A stretch of DNA of 64,000 nucleotides from JBBRHH01 sp963788015. Lineage in GTDB: Bacteria > Planctomycetota > Phycisphaerae > Tepidisphaerales > Tepidisphaeraceae. The number at the start of each line of letters is the position of its first letter. The stretch's first letter is position 1. The stretch lies in assembly GCA_963788015.1 (NCBI GenBank), contig CAWBEY010000012.1, forward strand, positions 2,046,001-2,110,000, written 5' to 3'. Made by a program: the position numbers and the translations under genes. The notes under the pieces are model-generated. The model was not told the origin of the DNA. It worked only from the letters and a program-made list of their open reading frames with translations, and did no database searches. Positions 37,271 through 46,410 of the stretch are shown piece by piece.

Positions 37271-39248
37271 TCACCCGCCCCTCCCCACCCCCCAATGATG
37301 CGATTCATAATCCATCCACGCCGCCAAACGCTGGCGAAAGCCCCGGCATGCCTCGGGCCTCTGCCGTGCCAGATCATGTTGCTCCTGCGGATCAGCCGAC
37401 AGATCAAACAACTGCCCATCCCCTTCCGTCGCATTAAAGATGTACTTCAGGTTCTGCTCCCGAACCCCCAGCAGATAATCATAATTGGCTGCGTAAAAAT
37501 AAGTGCGCCCGTGCGCTGCTCCTCGAACAGACTTCGTCCCTGCCACGCGGCTGGGATGGGCACATGGGGCGTCACGATATTCAGGATTGTTGGGTTAACA
37601 TCAATGTGGCCGCCAATAACGCTGCGCCTTTCACCATGAAACAGGCGCGGGTTCCAAAGCACCAGCGGCACGTGCAGGTTTTCCTCAAACAGCTTGCCTC
37701 CGTGCCCGTACGTCTTGTGCGGTGAGCCAAAAGCTTCGCCGTGATCGCCGGTGATTACCACCAGCGTATCATCCGCCAGCCCGCGCTCGCGCAGTGCTTC
37801 AAACAGCCGTCCAAGTTGCCGATCCGCTTCTACCAGTGTGTTCAGATACTTTCCCAGATCGCTCTCATCGGCCGGAAGATGTTGCTTGTCCGGGAAAAAG
37901 TCGATCACAGGCTGGCCCGGCGCCAACTGGTAAGGGTGGTGTGTCGCCTCCGTCCAAGCCATCAGAAAAAATGGCTTGTCCCGGCCGCGATCGATCCACC
38001 GGATCATTGCGTCGATCAGGCAACGGTCCTCGACGCCCCACGAGAAAAGCAGGTTCTCCCCCGGCATCGCGCGATAGTCCCAGATGTCGTCGTAGCCGCG
38101 ATTCAAGAGGAATTGATCGTTGTTGGCATAGCGATTGTCGGCCGAGGTGATGTAGGCCGTGCGATGTCCCGTTTCATGCATTAAGCTCGCCAGGCTCGTG
38201 CCCAGCATATCAGGTTGTTCAACGCTACATTCACGCCAGCTCATCTTTGGATATTTCGACAGCGTCATCGCCAAGAGCGAGTTCGCGCTCTGGCCAACGT
38301 GTGCATAGATATTGTCGAAGCTCATCCCATGACTCGCCGCCTCGGCCGTCAGGTTCGGCATCGTGGCATAGGGGCTGCCGTAAAGTTGCAAGTGCTGAAT
38401 ACCCACCGATTCCAGCGCGACGAGGATCACGTTCTTCGGCCGAAAGTCGCCTGCGATGCCCGGCGACGGTTCATTGCGTCCTCTTTCATCGCCGTTTTGA
38501 AAATCAGCCAGATCCTCGGGCGGGTAGTCCTTCGCCAGATAGATTCCCTGGCCGCCGACGAGCTCCATAATACACGACCGCAGCAGCACCCAATGTGGGC
38601 TCTCGGCGATGCGCCGATCATCCCGATTGGCCCAGTCGTCATTGGGCGCGCGCCGGCCGCCAACGAATAGGCCGATCAAAGCAAGTCCGACCACAATGGC
38701 ACCAACGCGCCAGACCCGCGATCCGCGCGGGGGAAAAACCGTTGCGAAAGAAAGGACAGCAACAGATACATCAGCGGCCCCCCCACCAGCAGCGTTACGG
38801 TCGAGGGTGTTACGAATGCCCCAACCGAAGAGCGCATATTTTTCATGTCCCCGGCCATGGACAACAGCGGATAGGTCAACGGTGTCCGCAGATACGAAAA
38901 AATCCACACACTGGCGATGGCGTAAAAGGCGCTCGACGTAGCCAGCGCCAAAAAACCAACCCAGATAACGCCACGCACAACCCGCCAGCGTCGCGTCAAG
39001 ATCAGCAGCCCCTGAAACACCAACCCCACCGTCGCGATGAATTTCACGTCAGGCCGCCAGGCGATCAGAAAGTCATGCCATCTTCCAAAGGGCCCCGGCG
39101 TGGGCTCACAGAACAATTGAAGCGTAACGCCCTTGCAGATGGCCGAAATCACGCAGAGCCAATAACAAAACCAGAAGGTTGTAGGCCCAGCGCCAGCAGT
39201 CGATAACTCCTTTCGATTGGCACTGCGGATTTTGTTTCTTCCATTCAT
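37271..39248 (-). CDS. Membrane-anchored sulfatase / LTA-synthase-like enzyme, frame-broken
   Basis: About 658 residues after joining three frames. The N-terminal part has four to five transmembrane helices (WFCYWLCVISAICKG, FIATVGLVFQGLLIL, VIWVGFLALATSSAFYAI). The C-terminal domain belongs to the alkaline phosphatase superfamily: NVILVALESVGIQHL with the metal-binding Glu, HVGQSANSLLAM at the nucleophile position, VITGDHGEAFG, YGHGGKLFEENLHVPLV. This combination is that of LtaS-type phosphoglycerol transferases and related sulfatases. Breaks: the GGGGGAAAAA run at about 38729-38738, and near 37505-37515. What it transfers or hydrolyses is not known. Confidence 0.8.
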
Positions 39249-39449
39249 GGTGCATCTATCCCGTCACGATTACCCGACCACCCTCCTATCGGCAATCAGA
39301 ATCAAATTCGGGCAGCCCATGCGCAATCCCTGACCTGCCGAATGATCTCCAATGACAATTGACAATCCGGCCATTTCGCCTGTTAATGCAGCTGCTCAGA
39401 ATGCTGTCCTTCATCCGCGCCAAGTCACTTCATACAGAGGACCAACCCA

Positions 39450-40848
39450 ATGCAAACCTCGCGTAGAAAGTTCCTGCAGACCATGGCCGCCTCGGCCGCC
39501 GTCGCTCCGGCACTTTTCCCCTCTAGCCTCTGGTCCGCTTCGATTGACTTGCAGAAGACCGGCGGGCATGTGGAGAATCCATTTGTCGACGCAACCTTCT
39601 ACCTGGACGTCGATCACGTCGCCTCCATCGAGGCGGCCGCGAAACTGCAGGGCGGCCCGCTCGCAGCCCAGATGAAGCAGGTGGCGAAGCATCCGACGTT
39701 CGTCTGGCTCGACAGCATCGCCGCCGTCAACGGCACCAACGGCTACCCGCGCAGCCTGGCCGGCCATCTCGATGAGGCCCTCAAGCAGCAAGCCAATGCC
39801 ATCGGCATCGTCATCTACAATCTTCCCAATCGCGATGGCGCTGCTCTGGCCTCCAATGGCGAACTGCTGATCGCCAAAGATGGTTTGAACCGCTACAAAA
39901 AGGAATACATCGACGCCATCTTCAACGTCATCAAGCAGCCCAAATATAGCGGCTTGCGAATCGTTATGGTCATTGAGCCCGACTCACTGCCCAACATCAT
40001 CACCAACGTCAGCTTCCCAAAAGTCGCCGAAGCAAAATCCACCGGCGCCTACGTTCAGGGCATTCAATATGCCGTCGGCACGCTGCGCTCTATTACTAAT
40101 ACTTACGCCTACATCGACGTTGCCCACGCCGGATGGCTGGGCTGGCCATCCAACTTCAAACCGTTCGTGGATCTGCTCAAGCAGATGGGTTCGGCCATCC
40201 CCGGCGGCAACAACAAGGTCGATGGCTTCATCAGCAACACCGCCAACTACAATGCCTTCGTCGAACCGTACATGACCGCCAACACCATGGTCGGCGGCCA
40301 ACCGGTTCGCTCGCTCCAGGGCTGGTATGACTGGAATGACTACATCGACGAGCAGAGCTACGCCACCGCACTGCGCACGGCCCTGACCACCGGAAGCGAC
40401 CCTTATCCAGCCGGCGTCGGCCTGCTGGTCGACACTTCGCGCAACGGCTGGGGCGGCCCGAATCGCCCAACCGGCCCAAGCAAATCCAGTGATCTGCGCA
40501 CCTTCGTCCGCGAGACCACCATCGACAAGCGCACACACAAAGGAAACTGGGGCAACCAGTCCGGCGCCGGCATCGGCGCCAGGCCCATCGCCAATCCAGC
40601 CTCGAACTATCACGCCTTCGTCTGGGTCAAGCCGCCTGGGGCATCGGATGGTTCCAGCGCTGATCCCCACCGGCCCGGAAAATCCGGACGGCAAGGGGTT
40701 CGATCGGATGTGCGACCCGACGTACCACGGCAACTCGCTCAACGGCAACACCCTCACCAACGCCCTACCCAACGCCCCCGTCTCCGGCCGCTGGTTTCAG
40801 GCCCAGTTCGTGCAGTTGGTCCAAAACGCCTTCCCTGCATTCGAGTGA
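39450..40848 (+). CDS. Tat-exported GH6 cellulase, frame-broken
   Basis: Family 6 glycoside hydrolase (endoglucanase or cellobiohydrolase, inverting). A twin-arginine signal (SRRKFLQTMAASAAVAPALF) precedes the barrel. The catalytic region is clear: VIYNLPNRDGAALASNGE with D129, and VMVIEPDSLPN with the acid D178; AHAGWLGWPSNFKPF, GFISNTANYNAF and LVDTSRNGWGGPNRP are family segments. The WVKPPGESDG motif reads WVKPPGASDG, so its conserved acidic residue is Ala, and a frame break follows eight codons later (near 40655). The correct frame continues ALIPTGPENPDGKGFDRMCD to the stop at 40846. The substitution might itself be a sequence error. Confidence 0.9.
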
Positions 40849-40876
40849 TGGCGGGTGCGGCGAATAGGAGTGCATC

Positions 40877-41443
40877 ATGCGATCATTCGTCCTTTTTTGC
40901 GTTCTGCTGGGCTGCGTCCCTTTCGCATCCTGCGAGGAGTACCCGAAGCTGACGGCCGCAGAGGTAGAGCAACAACTGCCGGCCGTGGAGGCCTTTCTCG
41001 CGGGCAAGCCGCCGAAGGTGCCCGAGGATCAGTTGGGGGTGCAGGCGCTCACCCTGCAAGGCCAGACCCACGACATCGTGCGAAGCGTGGGATCGCTGCC
41101 AGAGAATTCCCCGGCGAGGCTGAAGGCCATTGCACTGGCGCGAAAACACGCCCTGATCCCCGATTATGCCGTCAACGCCGACCTGCGGAAGACCGCGACG
41201 ATGGATCATCACCTGGCCCACGCGCGACTCCAGTTTGCCTGGGGCGTTCTACAGGAAACGGGCATCATTCACGACGGCATGCGGTTGGAAGAACTGGTCG
41301 CGCTATTGGGCCTCCCCACCAAGATCGATGACGACACGGCAGAGTGGTACTACAGCTCCGGCATGCACGTGAACCCCGTCCTCCGCTACACGCGAAGCGA
41401 CGCACAACGTTCGAAGGGGAAAGTGGAAGTGACGCGGTACTGA
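40877..41443 (+). CDS. Small secreted protein of unknown function
   Basis: A 188-residue protein with a signal peptide (MRSFVLFCVLLGCVPFASCE; the C-E end could be a lipobox variant). The C-terminal half MRLEELVALLGLPTKIDDDTAEWYYSSGMHVNP resembles the beta-barrel-assembly SmpA/BamE-like fold in its DLxxLLGxPT...WxY pattern. That is a resemblance only. It follows the GH6 gene by 28 bases and may be in its operon. Confidence 0.55.
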   Translation: MRSFVLFCVLLGCVPFASCEEYPKLTAAEVEQQLPAVEAFLAGKPPKVPEDQLGVQALTLQGQTHDIVRSVGSLPENSPARLKAIALARKHALIPDYAVNADLRKTATMDHHLAHARLQFAWGVLQETGIIHDGMRLEELVALLGLPTKIDDDTAEWYYSSGMHVNPVLRYTRSDAQRSKGKVEVTRY

Positions 41444-41598
41444 CTTGAGACGCAGGGCCGGCAAACTCCTTTGCAAAGCTTGCCTCAGACACCACTAGAA
41501 TTTATTCCGCGTTGACGCACCTTGCCCACACATTGGTCGACGTGGAATGATCAAACGAACTTGGGAGCTATTACGCAAACATGTAGTACGATCCTTTC

Positions 41599-42510
41599 AT
41601 GGCCACTGCAAAATCTCCGCTGCCCCACAACGCCGGTGCGCCCAACTGGGATACCCTCGCCCGCGAGATCCACTGCCCCCTCTGCAAATACAACCTGCGC
41701 GGGTTGGTTGATCCCCGCTGCCCCGAGTGTGGCTATCGCTTCAGTTGGCGAGAAGCCCTGGCCCCCAAGACCCAGCACCCCTACCTCTTTGAACACTATC
41801 CCCGCCACCGAATCTGGTCGTTCTGCAAAACCGCGCTCGGCGGCCTGCGCCCGATCAGGTTCTGGAATGGAATCACCCCCACGCACAAGCTGCATTCCGG
41901 AGAAATTGTTACCTATTGGATCGTCGCGTATTTGCTCGGCGTATTTCTGGCGCTGTTTGCACTGTGTGCCGAACCATTCATCGAGGCCATGCTGCGCGGC
42001 AAATTTCCAAACGTTTTTGAGTGGGGTCCCTTCGTCCTTTTCCATGTACTAAGCCACGATGGGATCCGGTTTGTAGCGGTGGTATTTCTTGCCTGGCCAC
42101 TGTTGACGCTGCTAATCCTGCAGATTTTCTTTCAATCCATGCGCCGCCGTGGAGTGAGTCGCGCCCATGTCCGACGGGCCGTGTTCTACAGCGCCGATGC
42201 GATCCTCTGGGCCGTCCCGCTAGCCAACATCTTGTACGGCTTGTTCTATATCGACGCGAAGTATCTCCGCACCCATTCATACATTTACGTCCACAATTTT
42301 GTAAGCCGATCATTGCACATGCGATCCAGTGAAGAAATCAGTCTCGTTTGTGCCGGCTGCATACTTTTAGCGTTCATGATCTGCCGGCTATGCCTGGCCT
42401 ATCGCTGCTATCTTCGGTTTGATCATCCGTTTCTGGTCATCCTCGCCTCGCAAGTGATCCTGTTTCTCTCCGCGTTCACAATCCTGATCTGCTGCGGCCT
42501 GATTCGATGA
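41599..42510 (+). CDS. Zinc-ribbon multi-pass membrane protein
   Basis: A 303-residue protein with an N-terminal zinc ribbon, CPLCKYNLRGLVDPRCPECGYRF, in two pieces CPLC and CPEC, followed by five or six transmembrane helices. The CPxCxYNLRG...PRCPECG header is a typical planctomycete (Phycisphaerae) membrane-protein module whose role is unknown. The gene ends with an LILICCGLIR helix. No frame problem. Confidence 0.65.
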   Translation: MATAKSPLPHNAGAPNWDTLAREIHCPLCKYNLRGLVDPRCPECGYRFSWREALAPKTQHPYLFEHYPRHRIWSFCKTALGGLRPIRFWNGITPTHKLHSGEIVTYWIVAYLLGVFLALFALCAEPFIEAMLRGKFPNVFEWGPFVLFHVLSHDGIRFVAVVFLAWPLLTLLILQIFFQSMRRRGVSRAHVRRAVFYSADAILWAVPLANILYGLFYIDAKYLRTHSYIYVHNFVSRSLHMRSSEEISLVCAGCILLAFMICRLCLAYRCYLRFDHPFLVILASQVILFLSAFTILICCGLIR

Positions 42511-42721
42511 AAGTGAACATTGCGACGAAGGGCCTATTCACTAACGGCGCAGCTGCTCCACTCATCAAACCTCTTGAGCATCTCACCGGTGAGAGTGCGC
42601 GGCGCAGTGGCGATGGCATCATCACGTTGAAACATATCACCCTTTTCGCGCATGCCCCCCAACATCCGCCTCTTTGCACGTACCTTGACCACGCCCCCAC
42701 CGCCCTTATCATCCAAAAACC

Positions 42722-43567
42722 GTGCCCCATTCCACCCAAGCCGAGCCTCACGAAACAAAAAATCTTCCCCGCCGATCCCTCGGCCAAATCTTCGCCGCCC
42801 TTCGTGCCGCCGACCGCATTGGCCTGTTTCCCTTTATCCCCGCCGGCTATCCCAACCTCGAAACAACCCAAGTCCTCCTCCCCGCCCTTGAGCAGGCCGG
42901 CGCGAGTGCTATCGAAATTGGCATCCCTTATTCCGACCCTATCGCCGACGGCCCCGTGATTCAGGAAGCATTTAACATTGCGCTGCAAAACAAGCTTAAG
43001 TTGGCCGACGTCTTTACCGCCGTGGCCGCTGCTCGATCTTCGGTATCCATTCCTCTGCTGGCGATGGTCAGCTACAGCATCGTCTACCGCCATGGCCTGG
43101 ATCGTTTTACGCGCGAAGCGAAAACTGCTGGTTTCGATGGCCTGATCCTTCCCGATCTTCCACCGCCCGAGGCGCAGAGCGTGTGCAAGATCGTCCGCGA
43201 CGCCGGGCTCGACACCGTTCTGCTCGTCGCCCCCTCCACCAGCGCAGCCCGCCGCGCCCAGATCGTCCGCCTCTCCAGTGGCTTTATCTACTACCTCTCC
43301 GTGGCCGGCATCACCGGCGAGCGAGATAAACTTCCCGATGATCTGGCCCGCAACGTGCGCGAATTGCGCGGACTCTCGCCCGTGCCCGTCTGCGTAGGCT
43401 TTGGCATCTCCAAAGCCGAGCACGTCCGACAACTCGCATCGGTGGCCGACGGAGCCATCGTCGGTACCGCGCTCGTCCGCCGCATGCGGAACCACATTTC
43501 CAAGAGCCCCGCCCAGATTGCCCAAGCCGCCGCCGACTATTGCCGGGAGCTCCTGCAAAACCTTTGA
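42722..43567 (+). CDS. trpA: Tryptophan synthase alpha chain
   Basis: TIM-barrel enzyme that cleaves indole-3-glycerol phosphate to indole and glyceraldehyde 3-phosphate, in complex with TrpB. The signatures are FIPAGYPNLETT, ASAIEIGIPYSDPIADGPVIQ (with the catalytic Glu), GLILPDLPPPEA (catalytic Asp region) and VCVGFGISKAEHV. Length 281 is normal. The frame has no ATG before the conserved start, so initiation is at GTG (42722) or another non-ATG codon. trpB and the rest of the pathway are not in the window, so it is separated from its partner. Confidence 0.93.
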   Translation: MPHSTQAEPHETKNLPRRSLGQIFAALRAADRIGLFPFIPAGYPNLETTQVLLPALEQAGASAIEIGIPYSDPIADGPVIQEAFNIALQNKLKLADVFTAVAAARSSVSIPLLAMVSYSIVYRHGLDRFTREAKTAGFDGLILPDLPPPEAQSVCKIVRDAGLDTVLLVAPSTSAARRAQIVRLSSGFIYYLSVAGITGERDKLPDDLARNVRELRGLSPVPVCVGFGISKAEHVRQLASVADGAIVGTALVRRMRNHISKSPAQIAQAAADYCRELLQNL

Positions 43568-43685
43568 ATACAAACGGTTGCAGCACGCATTGGCCAGCGG
43601 CTATGATGGAAATGGCTATGGTGCCATTGCTTGCACAATTTGGCGGTAATCCATCTAACCCTTAATCACGTCAGGTGTCCTACTT

Positions 43686-44312
43686 ATGGAGTCTGAGGCG
43701 CAAGAGCCCGGCACCGGGTCGATTCGAAGCGCACAGTCGCCAACGGACATGCAACTCGTGTTGCAGGCTGGCAGCGGGCGGCGCGATGCTTTTGATGAAC
43801 TGATCCGGCGCTATCAACGGCAGGCGGTGGCTGTTTCGTTCCGCTTGCTGGGCAACAGCCAGGACGCGCTGGAAGTGACACAAGACGCGTTCCTGAAAGC
43901 GTATCGCAGCCTCAGCTCGTTGCAGAAGCCCGAAGCGTTCGGCGGCTGGTTGATGCGGATTGTCTCCAACCTGTCGCTAAATTTCCGGCGGAGCCGAAAA
44001 GTGCGCTCCCAGCTTCCGCTCGACGATTGCCTGGGTTCCACCGATTCGCAGGAGCAAGGTGGCGGCAGCGAGTGGATGGGCCGGGAAGTCGATCCGCTGC
44101 ACCGGATGGAAAGCCGCGAGATGGGCGTGCGTTTGCAGGAAGCTTTGAAAGAATTGCCGGATAAGCAGCGCATGGCAATATTGATGTTCACGATTGAGGA
44201 AATGCCTCAGAAGCAAGTGGCCGAAGCGTTAGAGTGCAGCGTGGAGGCCGTGAAATGGCATGTGTTTCAAGGCCGAAAGAAGCTTAAGGAACTGATGAAA
44301 GATTATCTCTAA
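43686..44312 (+). CDS. ECF-family RNA polymerase sigma factor
   Basis: A 208-residue sigma-E-type factor. Region 2 is present as FDELIRRYQRQAVAVSFRLLGNSQDALEVTQDAFLKAYRSLSS and region 4 as LPDKQRMAILMFTIEEMPQKQVAEALECSVEAVKWHVFQGRKKL. A 30-residue linker lies between. A hairpin and the gene for a putative anti-sigma factor follow directly, so the two are probably co-regulated. Signals that activate it are unknown. Confidence 0.93.
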   Translation: MESEAQEPGTGSIRSAQSPTDMQLVLQAGSGRRDAFDELIRRYQRQAVAVSFRLLGNSQDALEVTQDAFLKAYRSLSSLQKPEAFGGWLMRIVSNLSLNFRRSRKVRSQLPLDDCLGSTDSQEQGGGSEWMGREVDPLHRMESREMGVRLQEALKELPDKQRMAILMFTIEEMPQKQVAEALECSVEAVKWHVFQGRKKLKELMKDYL

Positions 44313-44319
44313 AATATAG

Positions 44320-44343
44320 AGCCCCGCATGTACATGCGGGGCT
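44320..44343 (+). terminator. Second copy of the AGCCCCGCAT hairpin, between sigma and anti-sigma genes
   Basis: AGCCCCGCAT, loop GTAC, ATGCGGGGCT; identical arms to the element at 4644-4667. With GTAC the whole 24-mer is a perfect palindrome. It begins eight bases after the sigma stop. No T tract follows, so it may attenuate rather than end transcription. Confidence 0.55.
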
Positions 44344-44390
44344 TCATCACACGAGACGTTTTCACGCGAGACTTTTATTCCCGACTCTCC

Positions 44391-45228
44391 ATGATCGACG
44401 AAACCCTCGAATTTCAGATCACACAGTATCTCGACGGCGACCTGTCGCCGGATGCTGTGGCCGCGCTTGACCAGCGGCTGGCTGACGATCCCGAGGCCCG
44501 TCAGTTGCTCGACGAATATCGCAAGCTCAACAACGTGCTCGCTGCCGCCCCGCCCGTTCCCGCCGTCAATTGGGACCGCCTGGCCGCCGGCATTTCCGCC
44601 TCGGTCGATGAAGACTTTGAATACACGCTCCTGGATTACCTGGACGGCAATCTTCCCGACGAAGAGCAGGCAAGCGTCAAGCAGCGTGTCTCGCACGACG
44701 CCCGCGCCGCCGCCACTCTCGATCAATATCGCGCCCTCGATAAAGTTCTCGAGCCCGCGGCCATCCAGAAATCCTGGCCGTTGCCCGACGTGAAGTGGGA
44801 CCGCCTCGCCGATCACATTTCTTCAGCCATCGACGAAGAGTCGCAAGCGTCGCGCATGCGCATTGGCACATGGGCCCGTACCACCGCGCGCATCGCCCTG
44901 GCCGCCTCAATCCTCCTTACCATCGGGTTGTGGGTGAAGTTCTACAAGCCGGGGACGGCCGACGTTCATGTCACCGCCCCCAATCCAGAACTCACCGCAA
45001 GCGCCGTCCAACTCGGGCGCACGCCTTGAAGTCAACGTTACCGCCCCCGAAGCCCCCACCGGGCCGGCCGTCGCTCAAGTCGAAATCCTGGCCCCCACCC
45101 TCGCTCAAAATCCAAGCCGCCCCGCTGAGTCGTACGCGCTCGAAGGGTTCGCTGACGGCCCAACCCACATCGAGATGATTGCTCCGGGGGCACAACCCAG
45201 CGAAGATAATCTCCGGACGCCCTACTAA
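44391..45228 (+). CDS. Putative membrane anti-sigma factor with duplicated N-terminal module, frame-broken
   Basis: Two tandem copies of a roughly 70-residue helical module: copy 1 has ITQYLDGDLSPDAVAALDQR ... LLDEYRKLNNVL ... VNWDRLAAGIS, copy 2 has LLDYLDGNLPDEEQASVKQR ... TLDQYRALDKVL ... VKWDRLADHIS. This resembles the sigma-binding domain of zf-HC2 anti-sigma factors, but the HxxxCxxC zinc ligands are absent. A single transmembrane helix (about residues 168-185) and a periplasmic tail follow. The frame breaks near 45015-45020; the joined tail reads ARLEVNVTAPEAPTG to a stop at 45228. Start at 44391, directly after the sigma gene. Confidence 0.75.
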
Positions 45229-45255
45229 GCCGCACTCGACCTCTGGAGATTTCTC

Positions 45256-46401
45256 ATGCTCCGCTTCTTTCTCGCCCTCGCCCTTTCTCTCTTCTCTTCC
45301 TCCCTGAGCCTCGCGCAAGACTCCAGCGCCCTTATCAACAAGGCCCTGGACGAACAGGTGAAGGTTGCGCTCAACAAGCCCCAGCCACTCCCGCAGGCGC
45401 TGGAGCTTATCACGCAGCAGACTGGGGTGCGCCTCGAGGCGGATCCCGTCATCTGGGACCTGTTGCCCTGGGGTCAGGACACCAGCATCAGCGCCACCAT
45501 CGAGCACAAGACCCTTCGCGAAGCGCTAGAGGCCATCACGCGAAAGCTTGGCCTCACGTTCACGCTCAAAGAGGAAGCCGTCGCCGTCGAGCCCCTACCC
45601 GCCCTGCGCCGCCTGGCCCGCCGCGCCAGCGTCAACGAGCTTCAGGCCCTCGACACCGTCGCCTCCAATCGCCTTGATCTCAACAACACCCGCCCCACCA
45701 TCAAAGAACTGCTCGAAGCCGTCGACAAAAAGTTGGCCGACCTCAAGTCCCCCTTCGCCATCGAGAATCGGTCGGCAGGCACGGTGAAGCAGGAGCAGCA
45801 GCTCAATGTCCCGCGCAACGCCACCCTCCTCGATGCTCTTGAATCCCTCCCGAAGGAAACCAGCGCCACCTGGTATCCGTGGGGCAAAACGCTCGTCGTC
45901 ACCACCAAGGAAGATCGCGTCCGCGCCCAGCTCGAACGCACCATGACCGTCCGCTACAACGCTGTTGATGTGCTGCAGGTGTTGATGGAATTATCCGCCC
46001 GCAGCGGCGTGCGCTTCGACATTCAAAGCGGCGCCGTCGCTGCCATCCCTCCGGAGTCCCGCACCATTCGCGCCGTCTTTGAAAACGCCAGCATCCGCCA
46101 GATCCTCGAAGCCGTGGCCGGTTCCACGGGTCTTTCCTACACCGTCACCGATGATAGCGTCAAAATCGAGAATCCCCTCGCCGGCCGGGCGGGTCCGCTG
46201 CGCGAGCCAAACTTTGGCATCATCCAGCTCGACATCGGCATCCAGGTTCTCGTCCCCCAGTCTCAAGTCCCGCCCGATCTCCGCGAGTTCATCAAATACC
46301 GCACTAAAAAAGAGCTGGATCGGATGCACAAAATGATGGAAGACGAAGGCTTCAAGCCCGCCACGCAACCGGCCACCAAGCCCGCCAATCAAGACCTCTG
46401 A
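45256..46401 (+). CDS. Secreted protein with STN/secretin-N-like repeats
   Basis: A 381-residue exported protein (signal MLRFFLALALSLFSSSLSLA). Three repeats of a beta-alpha-beta unit, about residues 36-115, 140-230 and 235-310, have the pattern (V/I)-x-L-x-x-A-L-x-x-I-x-x-x-T-G-(V/L)-x-(F/Y), e.g. PLPQALELITQQTGVRLEA, TLREALEAITRKLGLTFTL and SIRQILEAVAGSTGLSYTV. This is the fold of secretin N-domains and the STN signalling domain of TonB-dependent transducers. No secretin pore is present. Lying 27 bases after the anti-sigma gene, it may sense something for the sigma factor or work with the secretion operon. Confidence 0.68.
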   Translation: MLRFFLALALSLFSSSLSLAQDSSALINKALDEQVKVALNKPQPLPQALELITQQTGVRLEADPVIWDLLPWGQDTSISATIEHKTLREALEAITRKLGLTFTLKEEAVAVEPLPALRRLARRASVNELQALDTVASNRLDLNNTRPTIKELLEAVDKKLADLKSPFAIENRSAGTVKQEQQLNVPRNATLLDALESLPKETSATWYPWGKTLVVTTKEDRVRAQLERTMTVRYNAVDVLQVLMELSARSGVRFDIQSGAVAAIPPESRTIRAVFENASIRQILEAVAGSTGLSYTVTDDSVKIENPLAGRAGPLREPNFGIIQLDIGIQVLVPQSQVPPDLREFIKYRTKKELDRMHKMMEDEGFKPATQPATKPANQDL

Positions 46402-46410
46402 TGACGTGCC

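Noticed and set aside
42507..42959. A 150-codon plus-strand frame just before trpA
   Set aside because: Its latter half is trpA read in another frame and its first half has no recognisable domain.
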